Positions 16,922-25,834 of a stretch of DNA of 64,000 bases are shown here, in pieces (the first letter of the stretch is position 1; every line of letters begins with the position of its first letter). Source of the DNA: Streptomyces tendae (lineage in GTDB: Bacteria; Actinomycetota; Actinomycetes; Streptomycetales; Streptomycetaceae); NCBI RefSeq assembly GCF_014650435.1, contig NZ_BMUY01000010.1:124001-188000 (forward strand). Direction: 5' to 3'. The notes under the pieces are model-generated. The model was not told the origin of the DNA. It saw only the letters and a program-made list of their open reading frames with translations, and made no database searches. A program made the translations under genes and the position numbers.

Positions 16922-18712
16922 GTGGGTGGCTCGGACAACCCTGAAGCCGGAGCGCTGGTCTCGGCGTACCGGTCTGCGGTCCCGACCGGCGCGAGGCGGC
17001 GCATCGTCCGCGGGGTGCCGACCCCCGTCCGCAAGGCGGTGAAGTCCTCGCTCACCGCCGCCGACTCCGTACGCTCGGCCGCGGTGGTCTGGGCGATGGG
17101 GGGCAAGCGCAATGCCCCCCGGCACAGCCCCGCCCACTCCCGGCGAGTCGTCCGGGTGGGCCGTCGCCACATGCGTGCGCTGCTGGTCGAGGGGGCGACG
17201 GACTGGGCCGCCCGGGCCCGCAACCTCAACATCGTGGTCTCCGTCCTGGAGTCGGCGGGCATCGACTACTTCTGCGTGCGCGGCACGAACAGCGGACTGC
17301 CCGCCGTCGCCGTCCCCGCCGCATCCCGCTCGCTGGTGGAGGAGATGCTCCGGCTGGCCTTCGCCCAGGCCCCGGGCTACGTGGGACCGGCCGCCGGCAG
17401 TGAGGCCCGGATGGAGCCCGGCGACGAGGAGCGGTCCTGGCGGCAGCTGCGCAACCACAAGGTGCTGAGGGTCGCCTGGTACGTGTGCGACCCGACCCAG
17501 CAGCTGGTCTTCGGTGCGGCCAGCGGATGCGACATCGAGATGTGGACGGAGCGGGACGGGGAGCTGCATGCTCCGCGGCCGAACCGGGTCATCGACGCGG
17601 TACCGGTGAGCGCCGCGCGCAAGTCCGCGCCGCAGAGCCTCTTCAGCCCCATACCCCCGGCGTACCGCACCGGGAAGGCCCGGACGCTGGCCGAGTTCGC
17701 CGTGCCGCTCCCCGAGGACCACCAGTTCCCCATCGACGTCGTCTACACCTGGGTGGACGACTCGGACCCGGTCTGGCGGGCGTCGCGCGACCGGGTGCGC
17801 CGGGGGTTCTCCGTGGACGGTCTGCACGAGCAGGCGGCGAACGACTCGCGGTTCACCAGCCGCGACGAACTGCGCTACTCACTGCGGTCGCTCCACCAGA
17901 ACGCACCCTGGGTACGCAACATCTACCTCGTGACGGCGGGCCAGGTGCCGTCCTGGCTCCAGACGCAGCACGCCAACCTCCGGGTGGTGGACCACCGGGA
18001 GGTCTTCTCCGAGGCTGCCGCCCTGCCGACGTTCAACTCGCACGCCATCGAGAGTCAGCTGCATCACATCCCGGGACTCTCGGAGTGCTTCCTCTACCTG
18101 AACGACGACGTGTTCTTCGGTCGGCCGGTCACGCCCGCGCACTTCTTCCACCCGAACGGCATCACCAAGTTCTTCACCTCGCCCGCGTTGATACCGGGAG
18201 GAGCCGCCTCCCCGGAGGACCTTCCGGTCAATGCCGCGGGAAAGAACAGCCGTTGGCTCATCGCCCAGAAATTCGGTACCGCCATTTCCCAGAAGATGAA
18301 GCACACCCCGCACGCGCTGCGCAGGAGTGTGCTGCAGGAGATCGAGGAGACCTTCGTCCAGGAGCATGCCGCCACCCAGTATTCACGTTTCCGCTCGCCC
18401 GACGACGTGCCGATCGCCTCCTCGCTGCACCACTATTTCGCGTACCACTCGGCGCGGGCCACGGTGGGGGAGATCCAGTACCGGTACATCGACCTCTCGG
18501 CGGATCTCGCCGAGCGGCGCCTCAACACGCTCCTCGCCAACCGGAACATGGACACCTTCTGCCTGAACGACACGGTGGAAGCGGCTGACCCGGAGGCGCA
18601 ACGGATCATGCTGGATCGTTTCCTCAGGGCCTACTTCCCGGTGCCCAGCCCCTATGAAGTGGCGGACCGCAAGAACGCCATCGAGCCTGCGAGTGAGCTC
18701 CACCGCGCATGA
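16922..18712 (+). CDS. Stealth-family sugar-phosphate transferase
   Basis: Stealth protein, about 596 residues from GTG 16922; the start is uncertain (in-frame starts reach back to 16688) and was chosen where GC-rich codon use begins. All four conserved regions are visible: CR1 FPIDVVYTWVDDSDPVWR (about 270), CR2 SRDELRYSLRSLHQNAPWVRN through FLYLNDDVFFGRPV (about 315-410), CR3 around HYFAYHSARA (about 505) and CR4 near NRNMDTFCLNDT (about 543). Stealth enzymes are hexose-1-phosphate transferases that build phosphodiester-linked capsular or wall glycans and are related to GNPTAB. It overlaps the next gene by 4 bp. Likely cytosolic and making a sugar-1-phosphate polymer. Confidence 0.88.
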   Translation: MGGSDNPEAGALVSAYRSAVPTGARRRIVRGVPTPVRKAVKSSLTAADSVRSAAVVWAMGGKRNAPRHSPAHSRRVVRVGRRHMRALLVEGATDWAARARNLNIVVSVLESAGIDYFCVRGTNSGLPAVAVPAASRSLVEEMLRLAFAQAPGYVGPAAGSEARMEPGDEERSWRQLRNHKVLRVAWYVCDPTQQLVFGAASGCDIEMWTERDGELHAPRPNRVIDAVPVSAARKSAPQSLFSPIPPAYRTGKARTLAEFAVPLPEDHQFPIDVVYTWVDDSDPVWRASRDRVRRGFSVDGLHEQAANDSRFTSRDELRYSLRSLHQNAPWVRNIYLVTAGQVPSWLQTQHANLRVVDHREVFSEAAALPTFNSHAIESQLHHIPGLSECFLYLNDDVFFGRPVTPAHFFHPNGITKFFTSPALIPGGAASPEDLPVNAAGKNSRWLIAQKFGTAISQKMKHTPHALRRSVLQEIEETFVQEHAATQYSRFRSPDDVPIASSLHHYFAYHSARATVGEIQYRYIDLSADLAERRLNTLLANRNMDTFCLNDTVEAADPEAQRIMLDRFLRAYFPVPSPYEVADRKNAIEPASELHRA

Positions 18713-21462
18713 ACGCCTATGACGTCACGCTGGTCGTGCCGGTGTACAACGTGGAGCAGTACCTCCAGGAATGTCTGGATTCCATCGCCGCGCAGACGGT
18801 GTTCGAACGCTGTGAGGTCCTGCTCGTCGACAACGGCAGCACGGACGGCTCCTACCGGCTCTGTGCCGAGTTCGCCCGTCGGCACCCCAACATCACGGTG
18901 CTGGTGCGCCGCGGCGGGGGCGCCGGGGCGGCGCGCAACCTCGGGATGGACCGCGCGACCGGCGCCCACATCACCTTCTGCGACTCCGACGACATCCTGC
19001 CGCCCACCGCGCTGGAAAGCATGCTGGAGGCTGCCACCACGACCGGCGCCCAGGTCGTGGTGGGGATGATGGAGACCTTCCCCAAGCCGACCAACTGGGC
19101 CTGGAAGGGATACTTCGGCAAGGGCGACCGCACGTTCGGCAGCGTGGCGGAGATGCCCGAGCTGGTGCACAGCGCGAGCGCCTGCAACAAGCTCTTCGAC
19201 CTCGCCTACCTGCGCTCCCACGGCATCCGCTTCGCGGAAGGCGTCCACTTCGAGGACGCCTACGTCGGCGTGGCCGCGCTCGTACTCGCCACCCGCCTCG
19301 CCCTCGTCGACCAGTGCGTCTACCAGTACCGCAAGCGTGCCGCGGGCAACTCGACCATGGACGCCATCTGGACGCGGCGGCAGAACTACTGGGACCACCT
19401 GCAGTTGGTGGAGTACCTGCACCGCATGCGCGGGGGCCTGCCCGATCTCTCGCGGGCCGTGCTCGACCTCTTCCTGGTCCGGAGCTACCAGGGCTTCGCG
19501 CTCCGGGCTCCCGACCTCTTCCAGGGGGCCGAACTGGAGGACATCTACTCGCGGTGCCGTGCGGTCTACCAGGACGTCGAACCGGATCTGGTCCTCAGGG
19601 CCACCGCCGACGCCCGTCACCGCGTGGCCTACCTCGCCTTCGCCACCGGGGACTTCGCTCTCTTCGCGGACCGTGCGTCCCGACTGGGCAAGCTCTCCGT
19701 GCGCGACGGCAGCGCCCACCTCTTCGGCGACCTTCCGGACCGGCTGGCCCCGTTGGCACGGGCCACGCCCTTCACCGCCCACCTCGAGCACGTCCGACAG
19801 GTGCCGGGAACCGGAGTGCTGAGGCTCTCCGGGCGGTTCGACGTGGGCGGCATGCCCTTGGTCCGGCCGCTGGACGGGCACCTGAGCCTGCGCGTACGCG
19901 GGAGCCGTCTCAGCGTTCCCGCCACCCAGGTCCGCCGCCGGGACATGAGGAACACGCGACCGGACACCGAATGGGGCGGCTTCACCGCGGACCTGCCCCT
20001 CGGCTCCCTGCGCCAGGGCGTGCACGACCTGGAGTTCGCCGTCGACGCCGAGGGCGGCCAGGCGGTCACCCCGTGTCTGGTCGCCGCGGGCTACCTGCGC
20101 GGGGCACGCGTCGTCGAACACGGTGGGGCACGTGTGGTGCCGCACTGGAAGGGGAAGAACCGGGCGATCCTGATGGTCCTGCGGACGGCCGGCCGACTCG
20201 GCGGACGCAGCGTGCTGGGGGGCCTCCTCGCCAAGGACGCCAAACACGTTCTGCGCCGCCGGCCCTTCTGGAAGCAGCGCCTGATCCGGTTGCTCACGAA
20301 GCCGCTGAAGCCGCTGTTCCTGGGGCGGGACATCTGGCTGTTCGGTGAGCGGGGCGACACCGCGCAGGACAACGGCTGGCATCTGTTCCGCCATGTGCGC
20401 ACCGCCGGAAAGCGGCGCGGGGCGTACTACGTGATCCGGGCCGGCAGCCCGGACCGGGCCCACCTGGCCGGGCTCGGACACGTCGTCGCGCACAGTTCCT
20501 GGAAGCACAAGCTTCTGATGCTGCACGCCGCGGCCCTGGTCAACGCCTACGACATCGACACGTACATGCTGCCCGACGGCTGGGACCGGACCCGCTACCT
20601 CAAGCACCTGAGCTGGCGCGTGGGCGCCCGCCGGGTCTTCCTGCAGCACGGAGTGACGGACAAGGACGTCAGCAAGGGCCTGCACCGCAACCGCACGGGT
20701 GTCGATCTCATTCTCGCGGTGAGCCGGGACGAGGGGCGGTTCCTGTCCCGGGAACTCGGCTACGAGGAGCAGGTGTCGGTCAGCGGTTTCCCCCGCTTCG
20801 ACGCGCTGACCCCCGGTCGTGGCAGTCGCACGATCCTGTTCATGCCGACGTGGCGCGCCTATCTGACCGTCGCCTCGTACAGCCGTGACGGCGGTGGCCG
20901 CGAGGCGCGACAGGCCGCGCGCGACCGGTTCCTGGCCTCCGGCTACCGGGACTTCATGGTCCGCCTCCTGAGCAACCCGGACTTGCTGTCCGCGCTCGAC
21001 CGGTACGACTACACCCTGGAATTCCTGCCGCACTACGAAATGCGCGCGATGGTCGGCGACATGGTGCCGGACCGGAAGCGGGTCCGGATTCTCGACCAGA
21101 ACGAGATCAGCGTGCAGGATGCCATGCGACGTTGCGATCTCTTCATCACGGACTGGTCGTCCACCGCGTTCGACGTCGCATACCTGGGCACGCCTTTGGT
21201 CTACGCGCAGTTCGATGCCCACGAATACTGGGACGGGCATTACCAGAAAGGATACTTCGACGCCCGCCGGGACGGATTCGGGCCGGTGTGTGAAACCGTC
21301 GAAGAGACCGTTGCCGAAGTGGTGCGCTACATGTGGGCAGATTGTGTGCGGGAGCCCGAGTACCTGCGACGGGCGGAGAAATTCTTCGAGTACCGGGACC
21401 GGCAGAACAATGTGAGGGCCTCGGAAGCGATCGACAGCCTCGTTCGGGGGTCGAAGCATTGA
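18709..21462 (+). CDS. GT2 glycosyltransferase fused to TagF-like glycerophosphotransferase (1)
   Basis: 917 residues; ATG 18709 overlaps the Stealth stop (ATGA). N-terminal GT-A domain (about 4-230): VVPVYNVEQYLQECLDSIAAQ, LLVDNGSTDGS, and a DxD metal motif in CDSDD (about 90). A middle beta-rich region (about 330-500) follows, then a CDP-glycerol glycerophosphotransferase-like domain (about 540-917) with WLFGERGDTAQDNG, HSSWKHKLLMLHAA, FLQHGVTDKD, FMPTWR and ITDWSSTAFDVAYLG. The layout suits an enzyme that adds a sugar and a polyol phosphate in alternation, as in teichoic-acid-like polymers. Close homologue of the gene at 23010. Donor substrates unknown. Confidence 0.85.
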   Translation: MNAYDVTLVVPVYNVEQYLQECLDSIAAQTVFERCEVLLVDNGSTDGSYRLCAEFARRHPNITVLVRRGGGAGAARNLGMDRATGAHITFCDSDDILPPTALESMLEAATTTGAQVVVGMMETFPKPTNWAWKGYFGKGDRTFGSVAEMPELVHSASACNKLFDLAYLRSHGIRFAEGVHFEDAYVGVAALVLATRLALVDQCVYQYRKRAAGNSTMDAIWTRRQNYWDHLQLVEYLHRMRGGLPDLSRAVLDLFLVRSYQGFALRAPDLFQGAELEDIYSRCRAVYQDVEPDLVLRATADARHRVAYLAFATGDFALFADRASRLGKLSVRDGSAHLFGDLPDRLAPLARATPFTAHLEHVRQVPGTGVLRLSGRFDVGGMPLVRPLDGHLSLRVRGSRLSVPATQVRRRDMRNTRPDTEWGGFTADLPLGSLRQGVHDLEFAVDAEGGQAVTPCLVAAGYLRGARVVEHGGARVVPHWKGKNRAILMVLRTAGRLGGRSVLGGLLAKDAKHVLRRRPFWKQRLIRLLTKPLKPLFLGRDIWLFGERGDTAQDNGWHLFRHVRTAGKRRGAYYVIRAGSPDRAHLAGLGHVVAHSSWKHKLLMLHAAALVNAYDIDTYMLPDGWDRTRYLKHLSWRVGARRVFLQHGVTDKDVSKGLHRNRTGVDLILAVSRDEGRFLSRELGYEEQVSVSGFPRFDALTPGRGSRTILFMPTWRAYLTVASYSRDGGGREARQAARDRFLASGYRDFMVRLLSNPDLLSALDRYDYTLEFLPHYEMRAMVGDMVPDRKRVRILDQNEISVQDAMRRCDLFITDWSSTAFDVAYLGTPLVYAQFDAHEYWDGHYQKGYFDARRDGFGPVCETVEETVAEVVRYMWADCVREPEYLRRAEKFFEYRDRQNNVRASEAIDSLVRGSKH

Positions 21463-21483
21463 TGTGGTGTTCCAGGAGGAAGT

Positions 21484-22959
21484 ATGTCCCAAGCCAACCG
21501 TGACGTGACAGTCGTCGTGCCGTTCCGTGACGTCCAGAACCACTTCGGCGCGTTTCTGGAGTCGGTGGCCGCGCAGACGGCGTTGACGCGTGCCCATGTG
21601 ATCCTCGTCGACAACGGCAGCACCGACCAGTCGGTGGTGATCGCGAGCGAGTTCGCCGACCGGCACGCCAACGTCGACCTGGTCGCCCAACCCGAGGGCA
21701 GGGCCGGGGACGCGCGCAATTTGGGCATGGACATGGCTACCACGCCGTACATCGCCTTCTGGGATGCCGACGACGTCGTGCCCGAGCGTTCCCTGGAAGT
21801 GCTCCGGAACACCATCGTCAGGAGCAGGGCCACGGTTGTCGTGGGACGGGAGAAGCACGTTCCGAAGCCGGTCAAGGCACCCTGGCACAAGTACTTCGGC
21901 AAGAACGTCAAGACGGTGAGCAGCGTCGTCGACATTCCCGACCTGATCCACTCGGCGTCCTGCTGGAACAAGATCTTCGACCTCGATCTGCTGCGTTCCC
22001 AGGGCATACGGTTCGGTACCGGAACCGCCTTCGAGGACGCCTACGTCTCGCTACCCGCGCTGCTGCTGTCGGAGCGCATCGCGCTGGTCGATGCTCCCGT
22101 GTACGAGTACCGCAGGCGCGGTGACGGCACCTCCGTCATGGACACCATCTGGGACCTTCCGCAGAACTACGCCGACCAGTTGGTGATGTTGGAGTACCTC
22201 GCGGCCATGCGCCAGACACTCACGCCGTACCAGCAGGAAACGCTGGAACGGTTCCTGGTCCGCAGCATGCAGGGCTTCCTGCTGAGGGCGCCCCGCGTCT
22301 TCGGAGAAGCCGACTGTCGACAGCTCTTCGAGCGCTGCCGCACGCTCTACTGGGGGATCACGTCCGAGCAGTTCGCGCGCAGCACGCACGACACCAGGCA
22401 CCGGCTCCCGTATCTCGCACTGCACTTCGGGGACTTCGACCTCTTCTACCGTCCGGCGTCGGTCCTTGGACCGGTCTTCGGCCGTGAGGGGGACCTCTAC
22501 GTCGACTACCCGGGGACGTCCTGGGGGCTGCCGCTGACGAAGGTCACGTCGGTCCCGGCCCGGATCGAGGGCGTCGCCGCGGGAGACGGCGGGACGGCGG
22601 TGATCCACGGCCGCTTCTCCGTCAACGGGATCCCCGACGAACTGCTGGCCAAGCTGGAACTGCAGGTCTGGTTCGAACGCAGTGGCAAGACCCTCCCGGC
22701 GGTGAACCACGGGCACTCCCACGACCGGCCGGACCAAGCGGGAGCGGTCTTCAGCGTCGCCGTCGACCCTCGGCAGTTCCCGGCCGGCTCCTTCCCCGTG
22801 CGCCTGGTCGTGTGCACCCGGGGCAGGGACGTCTCGCGCCCCTGTGCCGTCTCCCCGGCCCTTACCCAGCATCCGCCCGTCAACGGATTCCACGGCCTCG
22901 CGCGGATCACTGCCGAGGGCGGGAACGCACACCTGGTCGTCGAGTCCAGCCAGCACTGA
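21484..22959 (+). CDS. GT2 glycosyltransferase lacking the TagF-like domain (2)
   Basis: 491 residues, ATG 21484 with a strong AGGAGGA site at 21473-21479. It aligns with the first half of its two neighbours: GT-A domain (VVPFRDVQNHFGAFLESVAAQ, ILVDNGSTDQS) and the middle beta-rich region, then ends where the others continue into the glycerophosphotransferase domain. The metal motif reads FWDADD instead of CDSDD, and it has SCWNKIFD where the others have SACNKLFD or SACHKLFD. The stop falls at a clean domain boundary and codon use is normal, so it looks like a maintained single-activity paralogue rather than a broken gene. Likely a sugar transferase for the same polymer. Confidence 0.82.
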   Translation: MSQANRDVTVVVPFRDVQNHFGAFLESVAAQTALTRAHVILVDNGSTDQSVVIASEFADRHANVDLVAQPEGRAGDARNLGMDMATTPYIAFWDADDVVPERSLEVLRNTIVRSRATVVVGREKHVPKPVKAPWHKYFGKNVKTVSSVVDIPDLIHSASCWNKIFDLDLLRSQGIRFGTGTAFEDAYVSLPALLLSERIALVDAPVYEYRRRGDGTSVMDTIWDLPQNYADQLVMLEYLAAMRQTLTPYQQETLERFLVRSMQGFLLRAPRVFGEADCRQLFERCRTLYWGITSEQFARSTHDTRHRLPYLALHFGDFDLFYRPASVLGPVFGREGDLYVDYPGTSWGLPLTKVTSVPARIEGVAAGDGGTAVIHGRFSVNGIPDELLAKLELQVWFERSGKTLPAVNHGHSHDRPDQAGAVFSVAVDPRQFPAGSFPVRLVVCTRGRDVSRPCAVSPALTQHPPVNGFHGLARITAEGGNAHLVVESSQH

Positions 22960-23009
22960 CCAACGCCCGCTCCAGAAATGGGGTATTCGTCAGAAATCAG
23001 GAGTCATTC

Positions 23010-25751
23010 GTGTTCGATCCCCTCTATGCCGTCGCCGTCGTCGTCCCCATCTTCAACGTGGAGAGATACCTCCCGGAGTGCCTGGACTCGCTGGCCCGCC
23101 AGACGATCTTCGACCGCTGCCAGGTGGTCCTGGTCGACAACGGCAGCAGCGACAGCTCGCCCGCCATCGCGGCGGAGTTCGCGGCACGGCACCCCAACGT
23201 GTGGGCTTTCGTGCACGCGGAGGGAAAGGCCGGTGGGGCCAGGAACGCGGGCATGGACCTGGTCAGCGCCCGGTACATCACCTTCTGCGACTCCGACGAC
23301 GTCCTGCCTGAAGACGCCCTGGAAACCATGTGGCGGACTGCGGTCAAGGAGCAGGTGCCGCTCACCATCGGACGGATGGAGACCTTTCCGGAGGAGACCA
23401 ACTGGCCCTGGCTGCGCTATTTCGGCAAGCAGGTGCAGGTGCACCCCGGAATCGAGAACATTCCGGAGATGATCCACGGTGGAAGCGCCTGCCACAAGCT
23501 CTTCGACATCGAGTTCATCCGCGCCAACAACATCCGGTTCCGCGAAGGCGTGCACTTCGAGGACGCGTTCTTCTCGGTGCCCGCCATGCTGCTCGCGGAT
23601 CGCATCGCGATGGTGCCGAGCACGGTGTACAAGTACCGCAAGCGCGCGGCCGAGGACTCCACGATGGACAAGCTGTGGGAGCGTACGGCGAACTACTGGG
23701 ACCACCTCCTCCTGGAGGAGTACCTGATGACCCTCCGCTCCCGCCTCTCCGGCCACCGGCAGGAGGTCCTCAACCGGTTCCTGGTGCGCAGCTACCAGGG
23801 GTTCGCCCTGCGCGCGCCGCAGGTGCTGCCCGAGGAGGAGCTGTACCAGCTCTTCCAGCGCGCCCGTGCCGTCTACACACTGGTGACACCCGACGCGGTC
23901 CTGGCCTCCACCCACGACGCCCGCCACCGGGTGCCGTTCCTCGCGATGTACATGAACTGGTACGAGCTCTTCGCCCGCCCGGACCAGGCCGTCGGCGGTG
24001 TGTACGGACGCGGCGGAGACCTCTACCTCGACGTGGCGGTGCCGAGTGCACTGCTTCCGCTCACGAAGGTCTCCTCCACCAGCGTGCACGTCGAACGGAT
24101 CCAGGCGGATCCGGAGTCCGGTGGAGTCCTCGTCGCCGGGCGGTTCGTCCTCAACGGACTCCCGATGGGCCGCCCCATGCGCAACCGACTGCAGCTGTGG
24201 GTGGAGAAGAGCGGGCAGATGGTGCCCGCGCGGCAGGTCTGGCGCAGTGACCTGCTCGCCACCCGCGACGACCTCGCCTGGGGCGGGTTCGAGGCGGTCG
24301 TCCCGGCAGGCGCACTCAAGGACGGCGAGTTCCCGCTGAAGCTGGTCTTCTGCACCTCCGGCCGTGATGTCTCGCGCCCGTGCATGACCACCACGGCGAT
24401 GTTGCGCAGCGCCCGGCCGATGAAGGTCGCGGACCGCTGGGTCCTTCCGCTGTCGAAGGGCAAGGACAACGCCGTACTGGTGGTGCGGGAGGCGCGGGGC
24501 CGGGACGGGGACAAGGACTGGGAGGACTTCCTGGAGGGACTCGACCAGGACCAGAAGAAGCGCAAGGCACCCTTCTGGCGCGCCCGCGCCATCCGGCGGG
24601 CCACGCTCCGGTTCTACCGCCGCAAGGAGATCTGGCTGATCGGCGAGCGCCGGGACACCGCACAGGACAACAGCCTGCACCTGTTCACCTACCTGCGTAA
24701 GCACGAGCGCCGCCGCAAGGCCTACTACGTCATCGAGAAGGGCAGCGCCGACCGGGCCAAGCTGAAGCGCCTGGGGAACGTGGTGGCGCACAGCTCCTGG
24801 AAGCACAAGCTCCTCATGCTGCACGCCTCCCTGCTCATCAACGCCTACGACATCGACTCGTACATGCTCCCCGACGGCTGGGACCGCACGAAGTACCTCA
24901 AGCACCTCAACTGGCGCATCGGAGCCAGGCGGGTCTTCCTCCAGCACGGGGTCACGGACGAGGACGGCAGCAAGGCGTTGCACCGGAACCGGACCGGCGT
25001 GGACCTGGTCTTCGCGACCAGTGACCGGGAAGCACAGTACTTCTCCGAGCACATGCACTACGGCGACCAGGCCAAGGCACTCGGCTTCCCGCGCTTCGAC
25101 GCCCTCCAGCCGGACCGCGGCCGCAGGCGCGTCCTGCTGATGCCCACCTGGCGCAAGTACCTGACGATCCCGTCCTACCTCCAACAGGACGGCGCCGACC
25201 AGAACGCGGTCGACGAGATCTTCCGGGAGTCGACCTACCGCGAATTCATGGTGCAGCTGCTCCGCCACCCGAAACTGATGGAGGCGCTGGAACACTACGA
25301 CTACGTGCTCGACTTCCTTCCGCACTACGAGATGCGGAACATGATCGACGGCGTGGTGCCGGACCATCCCCGCGTGCAGCGCCTGGACCAGACCAAGGTC
25401 AGCGTGCAGACGGCGCTGCGCCAGTGCGACCTGTTCATCACCGACTGGTCCTCGGTCCACTTCGACATGGCCTACCTCGGCACACCGCTGGTCTACGCCC
25501 GGTTCGACCCGGACGAGTACTGGGCGAAGCACGCCAGGAAGGGGTACTTCGAAGCCGCGTACGACGGGTTCGGCCCGGTCTGCGGCAACGTCGAGGAAGT
25601 GGTGACCGAAGTGATCCGGTATCTCAGCAACGGGTGCGTCCGCGAGCCGGAGTACGACTACCGGGCACGCTCCTTCTTCGCCTACGCGGACCGCAACAAC
25701 TGCGCCCGCGCGACGGCTGCCATCGCCGAACTCGCCGCCTCAGACGGGTAG
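23010..25751 (+). CDS. GT2 glycosyltransferase fused to TagF-like glycerophosphotransferase (3)
   Basis: 913 residues from GTG 23010 with AGGAG at 22999-23003, six bases ahead. Same architecture as the gene at 18709: GT-A domain (VVPIFNVERYLPECLDSLARQ, LVDNGSSDSS, CDSDD), middle region, then TagF-like domain (WLIGERRDTAQDNS, SSWKHKLLMLHASL, FLQHGVTDEDGSK, LMPTWRKYL, ITDWSSVHFDMAYLG). Long identical stretches between the two C-terminal domains show duplication. A basic linker (DQDQKKRKAPFWRARAIRR) precedes the TagF-like part and may touch the membrane. Last gene of the operon, ended by a large hairpin. Confidence 0.85.
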   Translation: MFDPLYAVAVVVPIFNVERYLPECLDSLARQTIFDRCQVVLVDNGSSDSSPAIAAEFAARHPNVWAFVHAEGKAGGARNAGMDLVSARYITFCDSDDVLPEDALETMWRTAVKEQVPLTIGRMETFPEETNWPWLRYFGKQVQVHPGIENIPEMIHGGSACHKLFDIEFIRANNIRFREGVHFEDAFFSVPAMLLADRIAMVPSTVYKYRKRAAEDSTMDKLWERTANYWDHLLLEEYLMTLRSRLSGHRQEVLNRFLVRSYQGFALRAPQVLPEEELYQLFQRARAVYTLVTPDAVLASTHDARHRVPFLAMYMNWYELFARPDQAVGGVYGRGGDLYLDVAVPSALLPLTKVSSTSVHVERIQADPESGGVLVAGRFVLNGLPMGRPMRNRLQLWVEKSGQMVPARQVWRSDLLATRDDLAWGGFEAVVPAGALKDGEFPLKLVFCTSGRDVSRPCMTTTAMLRSARPMKVADRWVLPLSKGKDNAVLVVREARGRDGDKDWEDFLEGLDQDQKKRKAPFWRARAIRRATLRFYRRKEIWLIGERRDTAQDNSLHLFTYLRKHERRRKAYYVIEKGSADRAKLKRLGNVVAHSSWKHKLLMLHASLLINAYDIDSYMLPDGWDRTKYLKHLNWRIGARRVFLQHGVTDEDGSKALHRNRTGVDLVFATSDREAQYFSEHMHYGDQAKALGFPRFDALQPDRGRRRVLLMPTWRKYLTIPSYLQQDGADQNAVDEIFRESTYREFMVQLLRHPKLMEALEHYDYVLDFLPHYEMRNMIDGVVPDHPRVQRLDQTKVSVQTALRQCDLFITDWSSVHFDMAYLGTPLVYARFDPDEYWAKHARKGYFEAAYDGFGPVCGNVEEVVTEVIRYLSNGCVREPEYDYRARSFFAYADRNNCARATAAIAELAASDG

Positions 25752-25757
25752 AACGGA

Positions 25758-25822
25758 CGAAGGGGCGCGGGACGCCCGCACGACCGGCCACGGCCGGTCC
25801 GCGGGCGCCCCGCGCCCCTTCG
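25758..25822. terminator. Large bidirectional terminator
   Basis: Arms 25758-25779 and 25801-25822 (22 bp, one mismatch) with a further inner stem (ACCGGCC/GGCCGGT type), between the convergent glycosyltransferase and fadB genes. Confidence 0.85.
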
Positions 25823-25834
25823 ACGACGGACCCG

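Noticed and set aside
18652..21951. 1099-codon minus-strand frame opposite the first GT2-TagF gene
   Set aside because: Antisense shadow; the plus strand holds all conserved motifs and ribosome sites.
18709..22959. Middle glycosyltransferase as a frameshifted pseudogene of its neighbours
   Set aside because: It ends at a domain boundary with normal codon use and its own strong ribosome site, and no TagF-like remnant follows before the next gene.
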